From: Nostoc sp. NMS7
GTDB lineage: Bacteria; Cyanobacteriota; Cyanobacteriia; Cyanobacteriales; Nostocaceae
Reading direction: 5' to 3'
DNA length: 64,000 bases
NCBI RefSeq assembly: GCF_017115085.1
Contig: NZ_JABXKJ010000097.1
Coordinates: 39,113-103,112, forward strand
Numbering within the stretch: position 1 is the stretch's first letter; the number at the start of each line of letters is the position of its first letter. A program made the translations under genes and the position numbers. Below, one piece after another: positions 26,201 through 34,517 of the stretch. The notes beneath the pieces were generated by a model that saw only the letters and a program-made list of their open reading frames with translations, searched no databases and had not been told where the DNA came from.

Positions 26201-29122
26201 CATCAATTGCCATTCAACTACTGCATCATCAGCATTTTGAAATAATTCAAAGGGAATACTTGGATATCTGTAACCACATTCTTGTATTTCCTCTCTAACA
26301 GCTTTTAAAGTTTGTTCTTGTATTTGCATACTTTCACTAGATTCACCAGTAAGTAAAGTAACTAGTTCTGACTTGAGATTATAAATTTGCTTCTCTATGT
26401 TTTCTATAGATTGGTTGTTGATTTGTAAGTTAGCTTTCTTTTCACGTAATTCATCAAATGACTTGATAAATTTTTGAAACGCATGACTATGTTTCTTTAA
26501 ACCTAATTCTTGTAAAGTATGTATTGCTGTATCTAATAACAAGTCTTTTGCTATTTGAATATCTAGCTGATCTGAATTTTCTAAATTTTCCCAAGTTATT
26601 TCTAGTGATTTAGGAACTATTTGATAAACTTCTTCTAGTAATAGCTTGCTTGAGTTCTTTAAAAGATTGACTAATTCTGATTGAATCAACTGTTGAGGTT
26701 GAATAGGCAATAATTCAATTTCTGTAATATCAGGTGATAATTTACTAACAAAAAGATGAGGAGGATTTTGTGTACTTATAAGACTGGCTGTAAAGGTAGA
26801 TCCCATAATAGATTGTACTTTTCTAGTGCGTTCACTAGCTTGACCTACATAAATCTTGAAATTTTTGTTGTTTATATGATTTTGAATAGGTTTATTTTCA
26901 AATAAACTTTGCCGTAAACCTCCTAAATCTGTTTTACCAAGATAAAGATGAGCCAATTGTTTAACATTACCTTCACCACCATATAATAATGTCAAAAATG
27001 CTCCTATTGGTTCGGAAGGACAATCTTTTTCCCAATTCTGGAAATAATTTTTTAATACATCAAAGTTACTTTGATCTACTTCTTTTTCAGGAGGTTCTAA
27101 AATTGACAATAATTCACTTGTTTCTACCTTTTCTAAATAAACTTTAAGAATAAACTCCTGTTTTTTATCTAAAAGATGTATATTGTCAATGTTTTCTCTA
27201 TTTCCCCAAGTTAATTGATAAGGTATTTCCCAATCTCCACGACCGTTAATCAAGCGAATTTTCTCTAGAATTTGTGAGAAACTATCATAATTAACTGCTA
27301 ATTGTAGATAACAGTTAAAAACATTAATTGTATTGCAATCTGGTTTGTTATTTACAAAAACAATATTTTGCAAAATTTTACTGAGTCTCTGTTGTTCTAA
27401 TTTACCTAATAATTTTGGTAGTAAATATTTTTTGAATTGTTCTTTACTTAATTTTTGTGCAAATTGCCAAGCTGGTAAAAAACTAACATCAATATTATTA
27501 AATACTTGCAATATCTCATCTAATGGAAATTCATTAATATTAAATTCTCCTAATTTATAATCATTTGCTATTTCTAAAATTTTGCCAATTTCCGATAATG
27601 CTTTATCTTGAGTTACAAATAATTCTTTAGTTAACCATTCCCAGCAAGTTTGATGATCACGAATTTTTTTATTTAATTGTGATGATGCTATATAATTACT
27701 AGAAACTGTTTGTAGTAATTCTTCAATTTCAATTTCAATATCTGGATAATGAAGAATATCTTGAGGATAAATAGCATTTTTATCTATATCTATAAGCCAA
27801 GATTTTGTTTTTAGATGTTTAAAATTTTGCTCAGTAAGTTTGAAGTTTTCTTTTTTCAATAAACCTTCTAAACTATCAAGAATTATATCAATATATAAAT
27901 GAGATTGAGACTGATATAGAATAAATTCAATTACATCATTTTCATGCCATTTTGTAAATAATATTCTAATTCTTTTCAAACTATCATGATTTTGAATTTC
28001 TTTAGATAACAATGATAATTCTGTATATTCACTATTACTAATTTCCACTAATTTAGATAAATATTTACTAATTCTTTTGGGTATAATTTCAATTACTTGT
28101 TGTGGAGAAGTTAATTCGTGATCTACAACTAACCATGTTTCTGTTTTCAGTAATGTTGCTAGATTTTGATTTTTAGAAATGTCTATATCTTGTAATACGT
28201 CTAAAATTACTAACTCAAAGTTATTCCAATAAATAACTGATTTTTGAGGATAAGAAAAAACTTTTTCTAATATGATTTGTGCATTCCACAAAATAAATAA
28301 ATTTCTTAACCAATTATATACCTGATGTTTTTTTATCCAGTTAAGTAAGGAAGATTCAGAATATTTACTATCGTCTAAAGTGGAGATTATTTGTTGATGT
28401 TTTGATAATTTAGCTGGTAATTTAATGATATCTCTTGGTTGTATTGCATTACCATTTATATCCACTAACCAATGAATATTTTTCAGTTCAGTTTCCCATT
28501 TATCTTTTTCTGCTAGAGATAATTTTTCTATAGCATTCAAAATTAAATCACAGTATTTATTAACATTAGAAAATTTTAAAATTGTGGATAATGCTTGATC
28601 TGGTGTCCACAAGGGAATCCAATCTTGATCTATTTCCTGCTTGTTTTGACGAATCAGTATAATATATTCTTTAAGGCGTTCATCAAGGAAAAAATCTGGA
28701 TTTTCTAAATACATTTTGCCAGATTCAATACAAACTAGCTCCCCATTTACTGTTTCATGCAGTTGTAGAGATTTCCATAACTCTTGATTGCTATATCTTG
28801 GCCTAATATGGCGCAATAGCTCATATCTCTCAGATGGTTCTAGCAAATTCCCATCTACACAGTCTGCTCCTAACTCACGAATTAAATCTACAACTTCTTC
28901 AGTTTGTAATAATTTAATTCCCAGTATTTGGCGTTTAGCCGAGGGAATATACTCAACAATGAGCGGATCGATTAATCGCCAATCTTCACCTCGTATTTGT
29001 AAAACTTGTTGTCCAACTTTTTGCCATACTGTACTTTCTTGCGAAGTGATATATAAAGGAGTTGTAATATCTTCGTATTTTTCTTTATTTCCATGCAACA
29101 AGTAACGCAATTGCTTAGACAT
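23201..29122 (-). CDS. Giant sacsin/HSP90-like ATPase with C-terminal DarT-like ADP-ribosyltransferase
   Basis: 1973 residues. Region 1 (about 1-930): helical, with at least three divergent units of roughly 110 residues marked by WL.D......P.DI..P (near 224, 330 and 445). Region 2 (about 930-1110): GHKL ATPase domain of the sacsin/HSP90 class, with PFELFQNADDA (N-box) at about 957 and TGKFGLGFKSIYLV (G-loop) at about 1044. Region 3 (about 1110-1650): unrecognised. Region 4 (about 1660-1850): DarT/DUF4433-like ADP-ribosyltransferase, with IYHFTHIENAVSIL at about 1669 and the catalytic-glutamate motif ASQQEFIVHNYLDF at about 1814. A 120-residue beta-rich tail follows. DarT modifies thymidine in single-stranded DNA; here it is fused to a chaperone-like ATPase that may act as sensor or clamp. 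It overlaps the ATPase gene upstream by 8 bases and the macrodomain gene by 20. The long frame is AT-rich and intact. Confidence 0.85.
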   Translation of the reverse strand: MSKQLRYLLHGNKEKYEDITTPLYITSQESTVWQKVGQQVLQIRGEDWRLIDPLIVEYIPSAKRQILGIKLLQTEEVVDLIRELGADCVDGNLLEPSERYELLRHIRPRYSNQELWKSLQLHETVNGELVCIESGKMYLENPDFFLDERLKEYIILIRQNKQEIDQDWIPLWTPDQALSTILKFSNVNKYCDLILNAIEKLSLAEKDKWETELKNIHWLVDINGNAIQPRDIIKLPAKLSKHQQIISTLDDSKYSESSLLNWIKKHQVYNWLRNLFILWNAQIILEKVFSYPQKSVIYWNNFELVILDVLQDIDISKNQNLATLLKTETWLVVDHELTSPQQVIEIIPKRISKYLSKLVEISNSEYTELSLLSKEIQNHDSLKRIRILFTKWHENDVIEFILYQSQSHLYIDIILDSLEGLLKKENFKLTEQNFKHLKTKSWLIDIDKNAIYPQDILHYPDIEIEIEELLQTVSSNYIASSQLNKKIRDHQTCWEWLTKELFVTQDKALSEIGKILEIANDYKLGEFNINEFPLDEILQVFNNIDVSFLPAWQFAQKLSKEQFKKYLLPKLLGKLEQQRLSKILQNIVFVNNKPDCNTINVFNCYLQLAVNYDSFSQILEKIRLINGRGDWEIPYQLTWGNRENIDNIHLLDKKQEFILKVYLEKVETSELLSILEPPEKEVDQSNFDVLKNYFQNWEKDCPSEPIGAFLTLLYGGEGNVKQLAHLYLGKTDLGGLRQSLFENKPIQNHINNKNFKIYVGQASERTRKVQSIMGSTFTASLISTQNPPHLFVSKLSPDITEIELLPIQPQQLIQSELVNLLKNSSKLLLEEVYQIVPKSLEITWENLENSDQLDIQIAKDLLLDTAIHTLQELGLKKHSHAFQKFIKSFDELREKKANLQINNQSIENIEKQIYNLKSELVTLLTGESSESMQIQEQTLKAVREEIQECGYRYPSIPFELFQNADDAVVEWQLMSLSPKLDDTRKQFIVKYDDRKIQFIHAGRPIGCFQHPDYPDKEYRDKYRDKGFHRDLEKMLTFNISDKEKGVTGKFGLGFKSIYLVCKKPYVLSKNLGFTVEGGLIPSRLNTEKTNQLRNDINSYISLSDSTIIELNLDEKLSVDNVLQYFCSVANLLLVFSKVIKKCTFVNHQNQITNLSWYPTSVLNISGVEIGKYQTGDDHESSLLLCLKTTQEKNATLVLGISENNEGINNILPKNTATFWVTAPTREQLFLGFVLNADFDITKGRESLVKSSEHNRYLARKIGEDLGKILDNLFCKSHENWQDFTNTLGFKNIDQYEFWNFLWNELAVNWQQKDPSEGIDIISNMLAGDRAMGYLITRCQSLPSGLYGRYRQLVSLDNVNYKLTGKISEQNTFLQVANWPCFQQQYQNNLIARDKWQEVKKLLGEDLVQTRYVVNDLRLVDILKNEIGNSQPRVGVSQAIYLGSLISKDFLNNFSAAYELNELQNFLETVYFMSQAGSYLPCQQLLISNSNAIEEKLLVDFAPDSRILHNEYKDTALNLFYACRSRRDSISKDEIIRWALQAKTEEQRQAVCVYLLKGEKKQEIAPLLYSNREHSWFANDKQIIDILEYMVLIAIEIANLDGEPNPLQTATIEIETTGTEEVDNYNPFFEIHSNCISNDFYLERTPEEIEEFARKFQAGLNRQNSTWKGYIYHFTHIENAVSILTDEKLLARNLCGNFSNSAGANLIGRTRSDVKDFARFYCRPQTPTQWHNEGLGKRRGNIYALCPVPIFFRFDLKRVLETHGSKCGISSGNLAASGSHYGNSTTFLEQCFDFDHVYSTLAAGKETFLRASQQEFIVHNYLDFTEFNLEDISIICRTTQDKDTLLKLIGTESKYANRVFQELEIVREGSLFYHNNPYVTINDRGNFIDIQIDNYDKYGNIHGELILSFTEQLPFNREIISPFKDISKINFGQSINVSSSRSIQLQYKPNTPMSVRFQENGQEWLIYTNESQNY

Positions 29123-31685
29123 GATTAATTAACTCCTTCAATAAATTAGTTCGTTGCCTGGAATTGCCTAAATCTGGTTTTGTGGCTAAAAGCTGTAAGC
29201 AAGTTTGAGGTTCCAATTTAGGGATAGCTTTTAAGGTGCTAGTTTTTTCTAAAATCAGCGAAATTTTTGGTTCTATGAAAATTAGTTTGCATTCTGGTAA
29301 TGCTGCTTTTACAGCAGTAGCAATAGGTGTCTCATAGTCTCTTTTATGAACTTGAAATAGCAAATATTTTTGTTTGTATTGTTGTAAACTTAAGTAGGAG
29401 CAAATATAGGTTTTATTCTGCTGATGATTATACCCAAAAAATAATGTAAGATTCGACACAAGGTTTAAAACAGTTTCTAGTGAATTAATCTGCTCAAGAA
29501 TTTGCTCAAGAATTTTTTTAGCTACCTGCTCGGTAGTTGCTGTTATCAATAATTGGCTAAGACAAGTCAGAATAAATTTTACTTGTTCATTACTCAAAGA
29601 ACCAGTACTAACAGGGGAATTTGGCTCAAATAATTCATAAATTAATAGTGGTTGTTCAATATCTAGCTGATATAATGCGTTTAAAACAAGTTGTATAGCT
29701 TGCCAATTGTAAGTAACTTGTTTAAGTTTCAACCTTTTTTCAGGATGAATTAATGCAACTATTTTTTTAATAGCTTCATTGTATTGCTCTTGTTGGAGGT
29801 TTTCGATACCAATGGTTATAAATGCTTCTCGAACTATATTTATTAGGCAGGTTTGAATTTCCGATTGTCCAATAAGTTGTCTATTTTGGATGAGAAAATT
29901 CACAAAGTAGTTGACATTTTTAGGTTGAGCAAAAAGCAAATTTAAATCTAACGATGTCAGTAGATTAATAATTTCTTGCTTTTGCCAATCTACAGATGTT
30001 TCATTTGACAGAAGATTAGGTTGTTCCTTGTCAATTAAATAATACCTTTCTACTAAATTGCTTAATTCAGGGAAGATTTCCCAGTTGGGGGGAACACCAG
30101 GCAGTGATCGCACATTTGCATTAACCGGAATTAGTTCCCAAGCACTACGAGATGGTTTAATCCTAAATACCCACTGAGCCTCTCTACAAATACTCTGTTT
30201 GTATACTTTACTTTTGAAAAACTGCGATCGCAAAATTCCTTCAGAAAGGTTAGATATATCTGGAGTAGATAAACTATGAATTTTCACAAATTTCTCAAGG
30301 GAAGGAAGAAAAACTTTTAAAGTTCCTTTAGTCGCCAGCAAATAATTCCACTGAGCTATCATTTCATCTTCATTCGTGGGAGTCTTTTGCACAAACCCAT
30401 CAGTGCGAATTTTTTGCAATCCTTCAATATATTTTCTACCAGAATCAAGAAAGAAATAACCATGTAAAAAAATTGTATAATCTTGCTCACCTTTGCAATC
30501 AATTACTTCATAAGCTTCTTGTTCGGCTCCCTCTTGACTATAGCTAGCTTCATCACTGGCTAAAGGTAGAAAAACCGACCATTGCAGCATTAATCTAGCT
30601 TTATGTCTATTGTTTAGCGATTGCTTGGTAAAAACTACAGCACAATGAGGGATTGATTTATCAGGTATACTTTCTGATTCCGCCGATTCATTAATTGATA
30701 CTCTTTTTGTCCAATAAGGTGACTGTTGTAAATCATCCCAAAAAGTATTTGATACGCTTTCTGAATCTTGACCTAGTAGTAATGAAAAGTCACTCGCTGG
30801 TAAAATTCGTTCTTTACCTGCAAACCGGATTCCTGTTGCATCTGCACTAATGATAATTCTCCCTTGCAAATCGTGTTCATCTTGTTGTATTATTTTACTT
30901 TCTGAATTTGGATAAATACAGCGATCGCAGGGATTCTGGCTATCTAAAGTAACAGAAAATTGCGCCTGAAGAGAACCGCTATTATTTTCTAGCCAATATC
31001 TAACTTTTCTAATATGACGTAACAAGGGTAATAATTGCCCAATCCTCATTTTCATGTCTTCAGGTAGATTGGATTCCACTGATTTGGCATCATTATAATA
31101 GTTAGCCAAAATACAACGTTCATCTGGCATTCTTTGGCGCAGTGGTATCCATAATAAAAAGTAATTAGATGTAGGTTTTACTAAGTTTTGCTGGATTAAA
31201 TAATTTTGTAAAAACTGGCGATCTTCAAGAGAAATTTCTCCCCACTCTGGGCGTTTAGAATCAATCCCATCACGATTAGCCCAAGGATTAATAAATTCAC
31301 CACAACCTTCTTGAATATCCTGAGAACGAGCAATATAAAAGAAGGCTTCACAAAAATGAAAAATACTCTTTTGTCCAAGTCCAAATTTACCGATTTTACC
31401 TTTATCTTTAGCATTAGCATCAATGCCAAAGCAAGATATAGATTCTTTATCAGATTTAGAAAATGTACCATTATTGAGGAAAAATAGTCCCGGTATCTTT
31501 AAAAGGGGATGCTTAACTGCATCTCCCAGTTCTTTGACTATTCCAAATTCTAAAGTTGTGGCTCGTCCATCGTTGGCATTTTGAATTATTTCTTTAATGA
31601 TAGGAAACCCTTGCTTATACCTCTCCCGTAATAGACTTTTAATATTATTGACAATTGTTCCAGGTGGAATTTGATAACCTGCCAT
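29115..31685 (-). CDS. Sacsin/HSP90-like ATPase, first gene of the DarTG-type operon
   Basis: 856 residues from the ATG at 31685 (MAGYQIPPGTIVNNIKSLL); the frame is open to 31742 but those 19 codons have no supporting features. An N-terminal GHKL ATPase domain is clear: EIIQNANDG at about 32-40 (N-box) and GKFGLGQKSIFHF at about 98-110 (glycine-rich lid loop), matching sacsin-type N-terminal domains. The remaining 650 residues are helical, leucine- and glutamine-rich and unrecognised. Its stop lies 8 bases inside the next gene, a second ATPase of the same class fused to a DarT domain. The two ATPases may form a hetero-oligomer that detects infection and gates the toxin. Related ATPase proteins occur in other conflict-system predictions, but I know no description of this pair with DarTG. 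Confidence 0.8.
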   Translation of the reverse strand: MAGYQIPPGTIVNNIKSLLRERYKQGFPIIKEIIQNANDGRATTLEFGIVKELGDAVKHPLLKIPGLFFLNNGTFSKSDKESISCFGIDANAKDKGKIGKFGLGQKSIFHFCEAFFYIARSQDIQEGCGEFINPWANRDGIDSKRPEWGEISLEDRQFLQNYLIQQNLVKPTSNYFLLWIPLRQRMPDERCILANYYNDAKSVESNLPEDMKMRIGQLLPLLRHIRKVRYWLENNSGSLQAQFSVTLDSQNPCDRCIYPNSESKIIQQDEHDLQGRIIISADATGIRFAGKERILPASDFSLLLGQDSESVSNTFWDDLQQSPYWTKRVSINESAESESIPDKSIPHCAVVFTKQSLNNRHKARLMLQWSVFLPLASDEASYSQEGAEQEAYEVIDCKGEQDYTIFLHGYFFLDSGRKYIEGLQKIRTDGFVQKTPTNEDEMIAQWNYLLATKGTLKVFLPSLEKFVKIHSLSTPDISNLSEGILRSQFFKSKVYKQSICREAQWVFRIKPSRSAWELIPVNANVRSLPGVPPNWEIFPELSNLVERYYLIDKEQPNLLSNETSVDWQKQEIINLLTSLDLNLLFAQPKNVNYFVNFLIQNRQLIGQSEIQTCLINIVREAFITIGIENLQQEQYNEAIKKIVALIHPEKRLKLKQVTYNWQAIQLVLNALYQLDIEQPLLIYELFEPNSPVSTGSLSNEQVKFILTCLSQLLITATTEQVAKKILEQILEQINSLETVLNLVSNLTLFFGYNHQQNKTYICSYLSLQQYKQKYLLFQVHKRDYETPIATAVKAALPECKLIFIEPKISLILEKTSTLKAIPKLEPQTCLQLLATKPDLGNSRQRTNLLKELINHV

Positions 31686-31774
31686 AGTTAATACTCTTCT
31701 TGTAATTGAAATTTTCCGTCTAATTGCACATAAAACGAGCAAAGTTCATACAGGATAAAGCTTTGACGCAATAA

Positions 31775-31957
31775 TTACGTAAGGTGCGATCCCATCCTGT
31801 CAAACTCAACTGGCGGTAGTTTCTCTGGTGGGGGAAAATCTGACTGTTGACATTTAAGCCAATTGAAAATAGTGCGTTTATCTTCATTAATCCTGAATTT
31901 GCGGCTTAAATCTGCGATGGGCAAAACCCACCGCCCATACCAAAACTGAGCAAACAG
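31775..31957 (-). pseudogene. Orphan C-terminal segment in frame with the XRE gene, after a TAG
   Basis: Immediately after the TAG stop of the XRE gene (31958-31960) the same frame stays open for 60 codons (LFAQFWYGRWVLPIADLSRK ... to TAA at 31775). The composition is protein-like (RTIFNWLKCQQSDFPPPEKL), but no ATG or GTG lies near its start. It is either the former C-terminal half of the regulator, cut off by a nonsense mutation, or it is read by stop-codon suppression. Confidence 0.45.
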
Positions 31958-32206
31958 CTAATTCGGTAAATACTTAGCCAATAAATCCTGACCCTGACTG
32001 CCCATCTCATCAAGCTTCTGCTCAATAAGCTTCATCGCCATCGGCGACGGTTTAGAGCGTCCATTTTCCCAACGATTAATCGTGGTATAAGTAACGCCTA
32101 GATTGGCTGCAAATTGTTCTTGCGTTAGCGCAGCCAAAAGCCGCAGATCACGAATGATCTGCCCCACCTCTGGCTGGTTGATAGCCAAGGGTTTTTTGAT
32201 AGTCAT
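31958..32206 (-). CDS. XRE-family helix-turn-helix regulator
   Basis: 82 residues. An HTH_3 domain spans about 15-65: IIRDLRLLAALTQEQFAANL, GVTYTTINRWENGRSKPSPMA. This is a complete XRE DNA-binding domain with a short C-terminal helix. It lies upstream of and on the same strand as the sacsin/DarT operon, which starts 270 bases further along, so it could control that operon. A TAG ends it at 31958, after which 60 more codons remain open. The start ATG at 32206 follows an AT-rich intergenic region. Confidence 0.82.
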   Translation of the reverse strand: MTIKKPLAINQPEVGQIIRDLRLLAALTQEQFAANLGVTYTTINRWENGRSKPSPMAMKLIEQKLDEMGSQGQDLLAKYLPN

Positions 32207-32445
32207 TTAACTTCTAAACTTGATCCACTAGCTTAAGTAGCCAATGCTATATTATTTGCTACATATTAACCATAGTAAACCTGAGCATTCATCAGTAAAT
32301 ACGCGGAATTTGTGTTTGTGATAGTAAAATTTTTTCTTTGGTTAAGGGAATTTTTTAAGTGATGTTGAACTTGAATTTAACCTAACGGTTTATTGCTGAT
32401 GGCTCCGTTTCATTGTTGAAACAGGCATTCCCCGTCAAGTAAAAT

Positions 32446-32479
32446 AACCTTTGACTTATAACAAACCTTTGATTTATAA
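32446..32479. repeat. Tandem 16-bp repeat, possible operator
   Basis: AACCTTTGACTTATAA and AACCTTTGATTTATAA are separated by two bases (period 18). They lie about 240 bases upstream of the XRE start and could be a regulator binding site or a short tandem repeat. Confidence 0.4.
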
Positions 32480-32617
32480 TAAGTTAATTGTGAAAATTTC
32501 ACCCCAAATATCTTTTTATCTGCTATCATTTTTCAGAAAAAATTCTTCACATTCATAATGAAGTTGACTGCCTCCAGCAAGAATTTATCTGTCTATATCG
32601 ATTTTATAAACACTCCC

Positions 32618-32705
32618 CAGGTTTTGAGCATTTCGTCAAGTTGCTCTTTTGTCGCGCGTTCGTCGTTCGCGCAGCGTCTCGAAGAGAAGACGTTGGCGCA
32701 GCCAT
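32618..32705. repeat. Right copy of the 41-bp direct repeat plus interspersed repeat
   Basis: 32618-32658 matches 22361-22401 at 39 of 41 bases in the same orientation (CAGGTTTTGAGCATTTCGTC...). An interspersed repeat related to those at 22294 and 59596 follows. Confidence 0.85.
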
Positions 32706-32826
32706 CGCGGATCACCAGAATCAATTACTTCACCTCAGTCGCCAATATTAATTACCAACATTATTTCATAAATTCTCATTGTGGACGGATTCATTTTCGT
32801 TGATTAGCTCGATTAAAATGAGTGTT

Positions 32827-33678
32827 TTATCGTTTAAAAAATAACAACATTCCATGTGGATTATCTAAAGATACATCTGTATTACTATTGTGATCCTGCG
32901 ACTTATCCCCTTGTAAATCTTGACTTGAAAGTGAGTACACATCAGTTTCAACAAGCTGATATCCTTGAGTATTGAAATAACCAACTAATTTATCAGGCAT
33001 TACATGAGATGCACCGTAACTTGGTAACAAATTATGTTCAATTTTATCCTGGTCTAAAATATTTAATTGCACAACACCTGTACGACAAAATATATCAAAA
33101 TCAATCGACTCGACTAAGCCACTTGTAGTAATTTCTATTGAATCTAATTCCATCGCCAGTTGCTCTATACTCGCAAAATTCCGCGACCACGGGTTGCCCA
33201 TTAAAAATAGCCGCACTGATATTGCCTCCGGTTGCACCTTCGCTATATCGAGTAACAGCTGCATAACAGCATCTGGTTGTAAATAATCTAACACTCCATG
33301 AACCGAAACCAACCGTAAGGTTTTAGGAGCATAAAGTTTTGTCAGTTCTAGTTCTGCTAGATTGCGATCGCAAAAATAATTTAACTGTAGGTTTGGGTAT
33401 TGGCTGCGTAAAGCTAAAAACTTTTCTGGCGGATTAGTAGCAATGTCGTAACAGTCGATTGTCGGAAGTTGGTAGCGCGTCAAGTCAACTCCCTCAAAAC
33501 CAAAAAAAACTTCACGCTCGGCAAAACCTGCACCCAAGATAGCTGCACTATCACCATTACCTGAAAGAATCGCTTCCCAAGTCAGGGGATAAACATTGGG
33601 GGTAAGTTCTAAAAGCCTAGCTCGACTAATTTCTAAGATATTGCCACTGCCCTTGTTTTCTAGGAATCTTACTGCCAT
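32827..33678 (-). CDS. Probable SAM-dependent methyltransferase-like protein
   Basis: 283 residues. Residues 40-180 resemble a Rossmann-type methyltransferase: a glycine-containing loop AAILGAGFAERE near 46, an acidic strand end (TIDCYDIATNPPEKF) near 75, and VSVHGVLDYLQPDAVMQLL near 130 in the position of the catalytic-side helix. The glycine-rich loop is not the classic DxGxGxG, so the class is uncertain. It is the last gene of a three-gene minus-strand cassette and starts 14 bases after the preceding gene ends. No signal peptide or membrane segment. Function unknown. Confidence 0.55.
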   Translation of the reverse strand: MAVRFLENKGSGNILEISRARLLELTPNVYPLTWEAILSGNGDSAAILGAGFAEREVFFGFEGVDLTRYQLPTIDCYDIATNPPEKFLALRSQYPNLQLNYFCDRNLAELELTKLYAPKTLRLVSVHGVLDYLQPDAVMQLLLDIAKVQPEAISVRLFLMGNPWSRNFASIEQLAMELDSIEITTSGLVESIDFDIFCRTGVVQLNILDQDKIEHNLLPSYGASHVMPDKLVGYFNTQGYQLVETDVYSLSSQDLQGDKSQDHNSNTDVSLDNPHGMLLFFKR

Positions 33679-33692
33679 AAAACCTCGTTATA

Positions 33693-34517
33693 TTATGAGA
33701 CAACCTTGGGACGACTGATTAGGGTGATATCTTTACCTTCGCCCAAACGGTACACTTCTGTGCGATCGCCAACATCAATTTCAAAAAACCGATAGCTTGT
33801 AGTAAACCGCGCCCACGGTGCCAAAGGATTAATTTTTGGGAGATTGGTTGTTGCTTGGTAAGTAATTTCAAACCCCGCTCCCCCATCTTGCTTGAACATC
33901 CGCAAAAAACATTCGTAGTCTCTAGCGTGCCAAAAATCAGTTGTTCGGCGACGCACCACATCTTGGGAGTCAGAACTCATCGCCCGTGCTGCTGATGCGG
34001 ACACGATCAATTGCAAATTGTCAGACATTCGCGTTAAGGCAAGTTTCTTGTCTGGGTTTGAGAATATTTCATCAACAATTGGTCTAAGCTCAGGGTGCAA
34101 ACAAGTTTCGGCAATGTAAAACCCTGAATACTTGCTGATATCTTTCTCAAATTCCCGATCAACTAGTCTTTCGGAGTCACAACTAACCGACTTTCGTAAG
34201 CTTGCAAAAATCAAGTCTTCATATAACTTCTGCTGCGATGCTGGCGTTGCTGCAATAATTTTAAATGCAGACCCACGCATTCCCTGAATTCCAATCAAAG
34301 CACAGGTACAATCGAGGGATGCCGCCCACATTGCTAGAAATTTTCGATAGTTGGTATAAAGCATTAATGCTTCCTGATAGTCAGGAGCTTTAATTTTGAG
34401 TAGATGCTTTACTGGATTGGGTTTAATTTCCCATCCAGGCTTGCATAGTAAAGCCCATAACGCAGAAGAATCTTCAATGGCATCCATGCATTTATGCCCC
34501 AAGCTTATTAATGACAA
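33693..34517 (-). CDS. Hypothetical protein with possible C-terminal PAS-like domain
   Basis: 274 residues. The first 180 are helical and unrecognised. Residues of about 190-260 (RRTTDFWHARDYECFLRMFK, then a beta-rich segment ending RFFEIDVGDRTEVYRLGE) look like a PAS-type sensory fold, as in WH.DD...-type PAS domains. Overlap of about 10 bases with the upstream gene indicates translational coupling. Together with the methyltransferase-like gene downstream it may form a signalling cassette. The domain call is tentative. Confidence 0.55.
   Translation of the reverse strand: MSLISLGHKCMDAIEDSSALWALLCKPGWEIKPNPVKHLLKIKAPDYQEALMLYTNYRKFLAMWAASLDCTCALIGIQGMRGSAFKIIAATPASQQKLYEDLIFASLRKSVSCDSERLVDREFEKDISKYSGFYIAETCLHPELRPIVDEIFSNPDKKLALTRMSDNLQLIVSASAARAMSSDSQDVVRRRTTDFWHARDYECFLRMFKQDGGAGFEITYQATTNLPKINPLAPWARFTTSYRFFEIDVGDRTEVYRLGEGKDITLISRPKVVS

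Larger units (their letters stand above)
32207..32826. other. Intergenic region holding repeats, no gene
   Basis: 620 bases. It holds the tandem 16-base repeat at 32446-32479, the second copy of the 41-bp direct repeat at 32618-32658, a further interspersed repeat (GCAGCGTCTCGAAGAGAAG) to 32705, and a small hairpin GTTTCA-TTGT-TGAAAC at 32407-32422. Any open frame here consists largely of repeat sequence. Confidence 0.6.

Noticed and set aside
32407..32422. Leftover CRISPR repeat (GTTTCA ... TGAAAC)
   Set aside because: Only one short hairpin of 6-base arms, with no repeated copies or spacers.
32558..32803. Plus-strand open frame of 81 codons
   Set aside because: Most of it is the 41-bp direct repeat and adjoining interspersed repeat.
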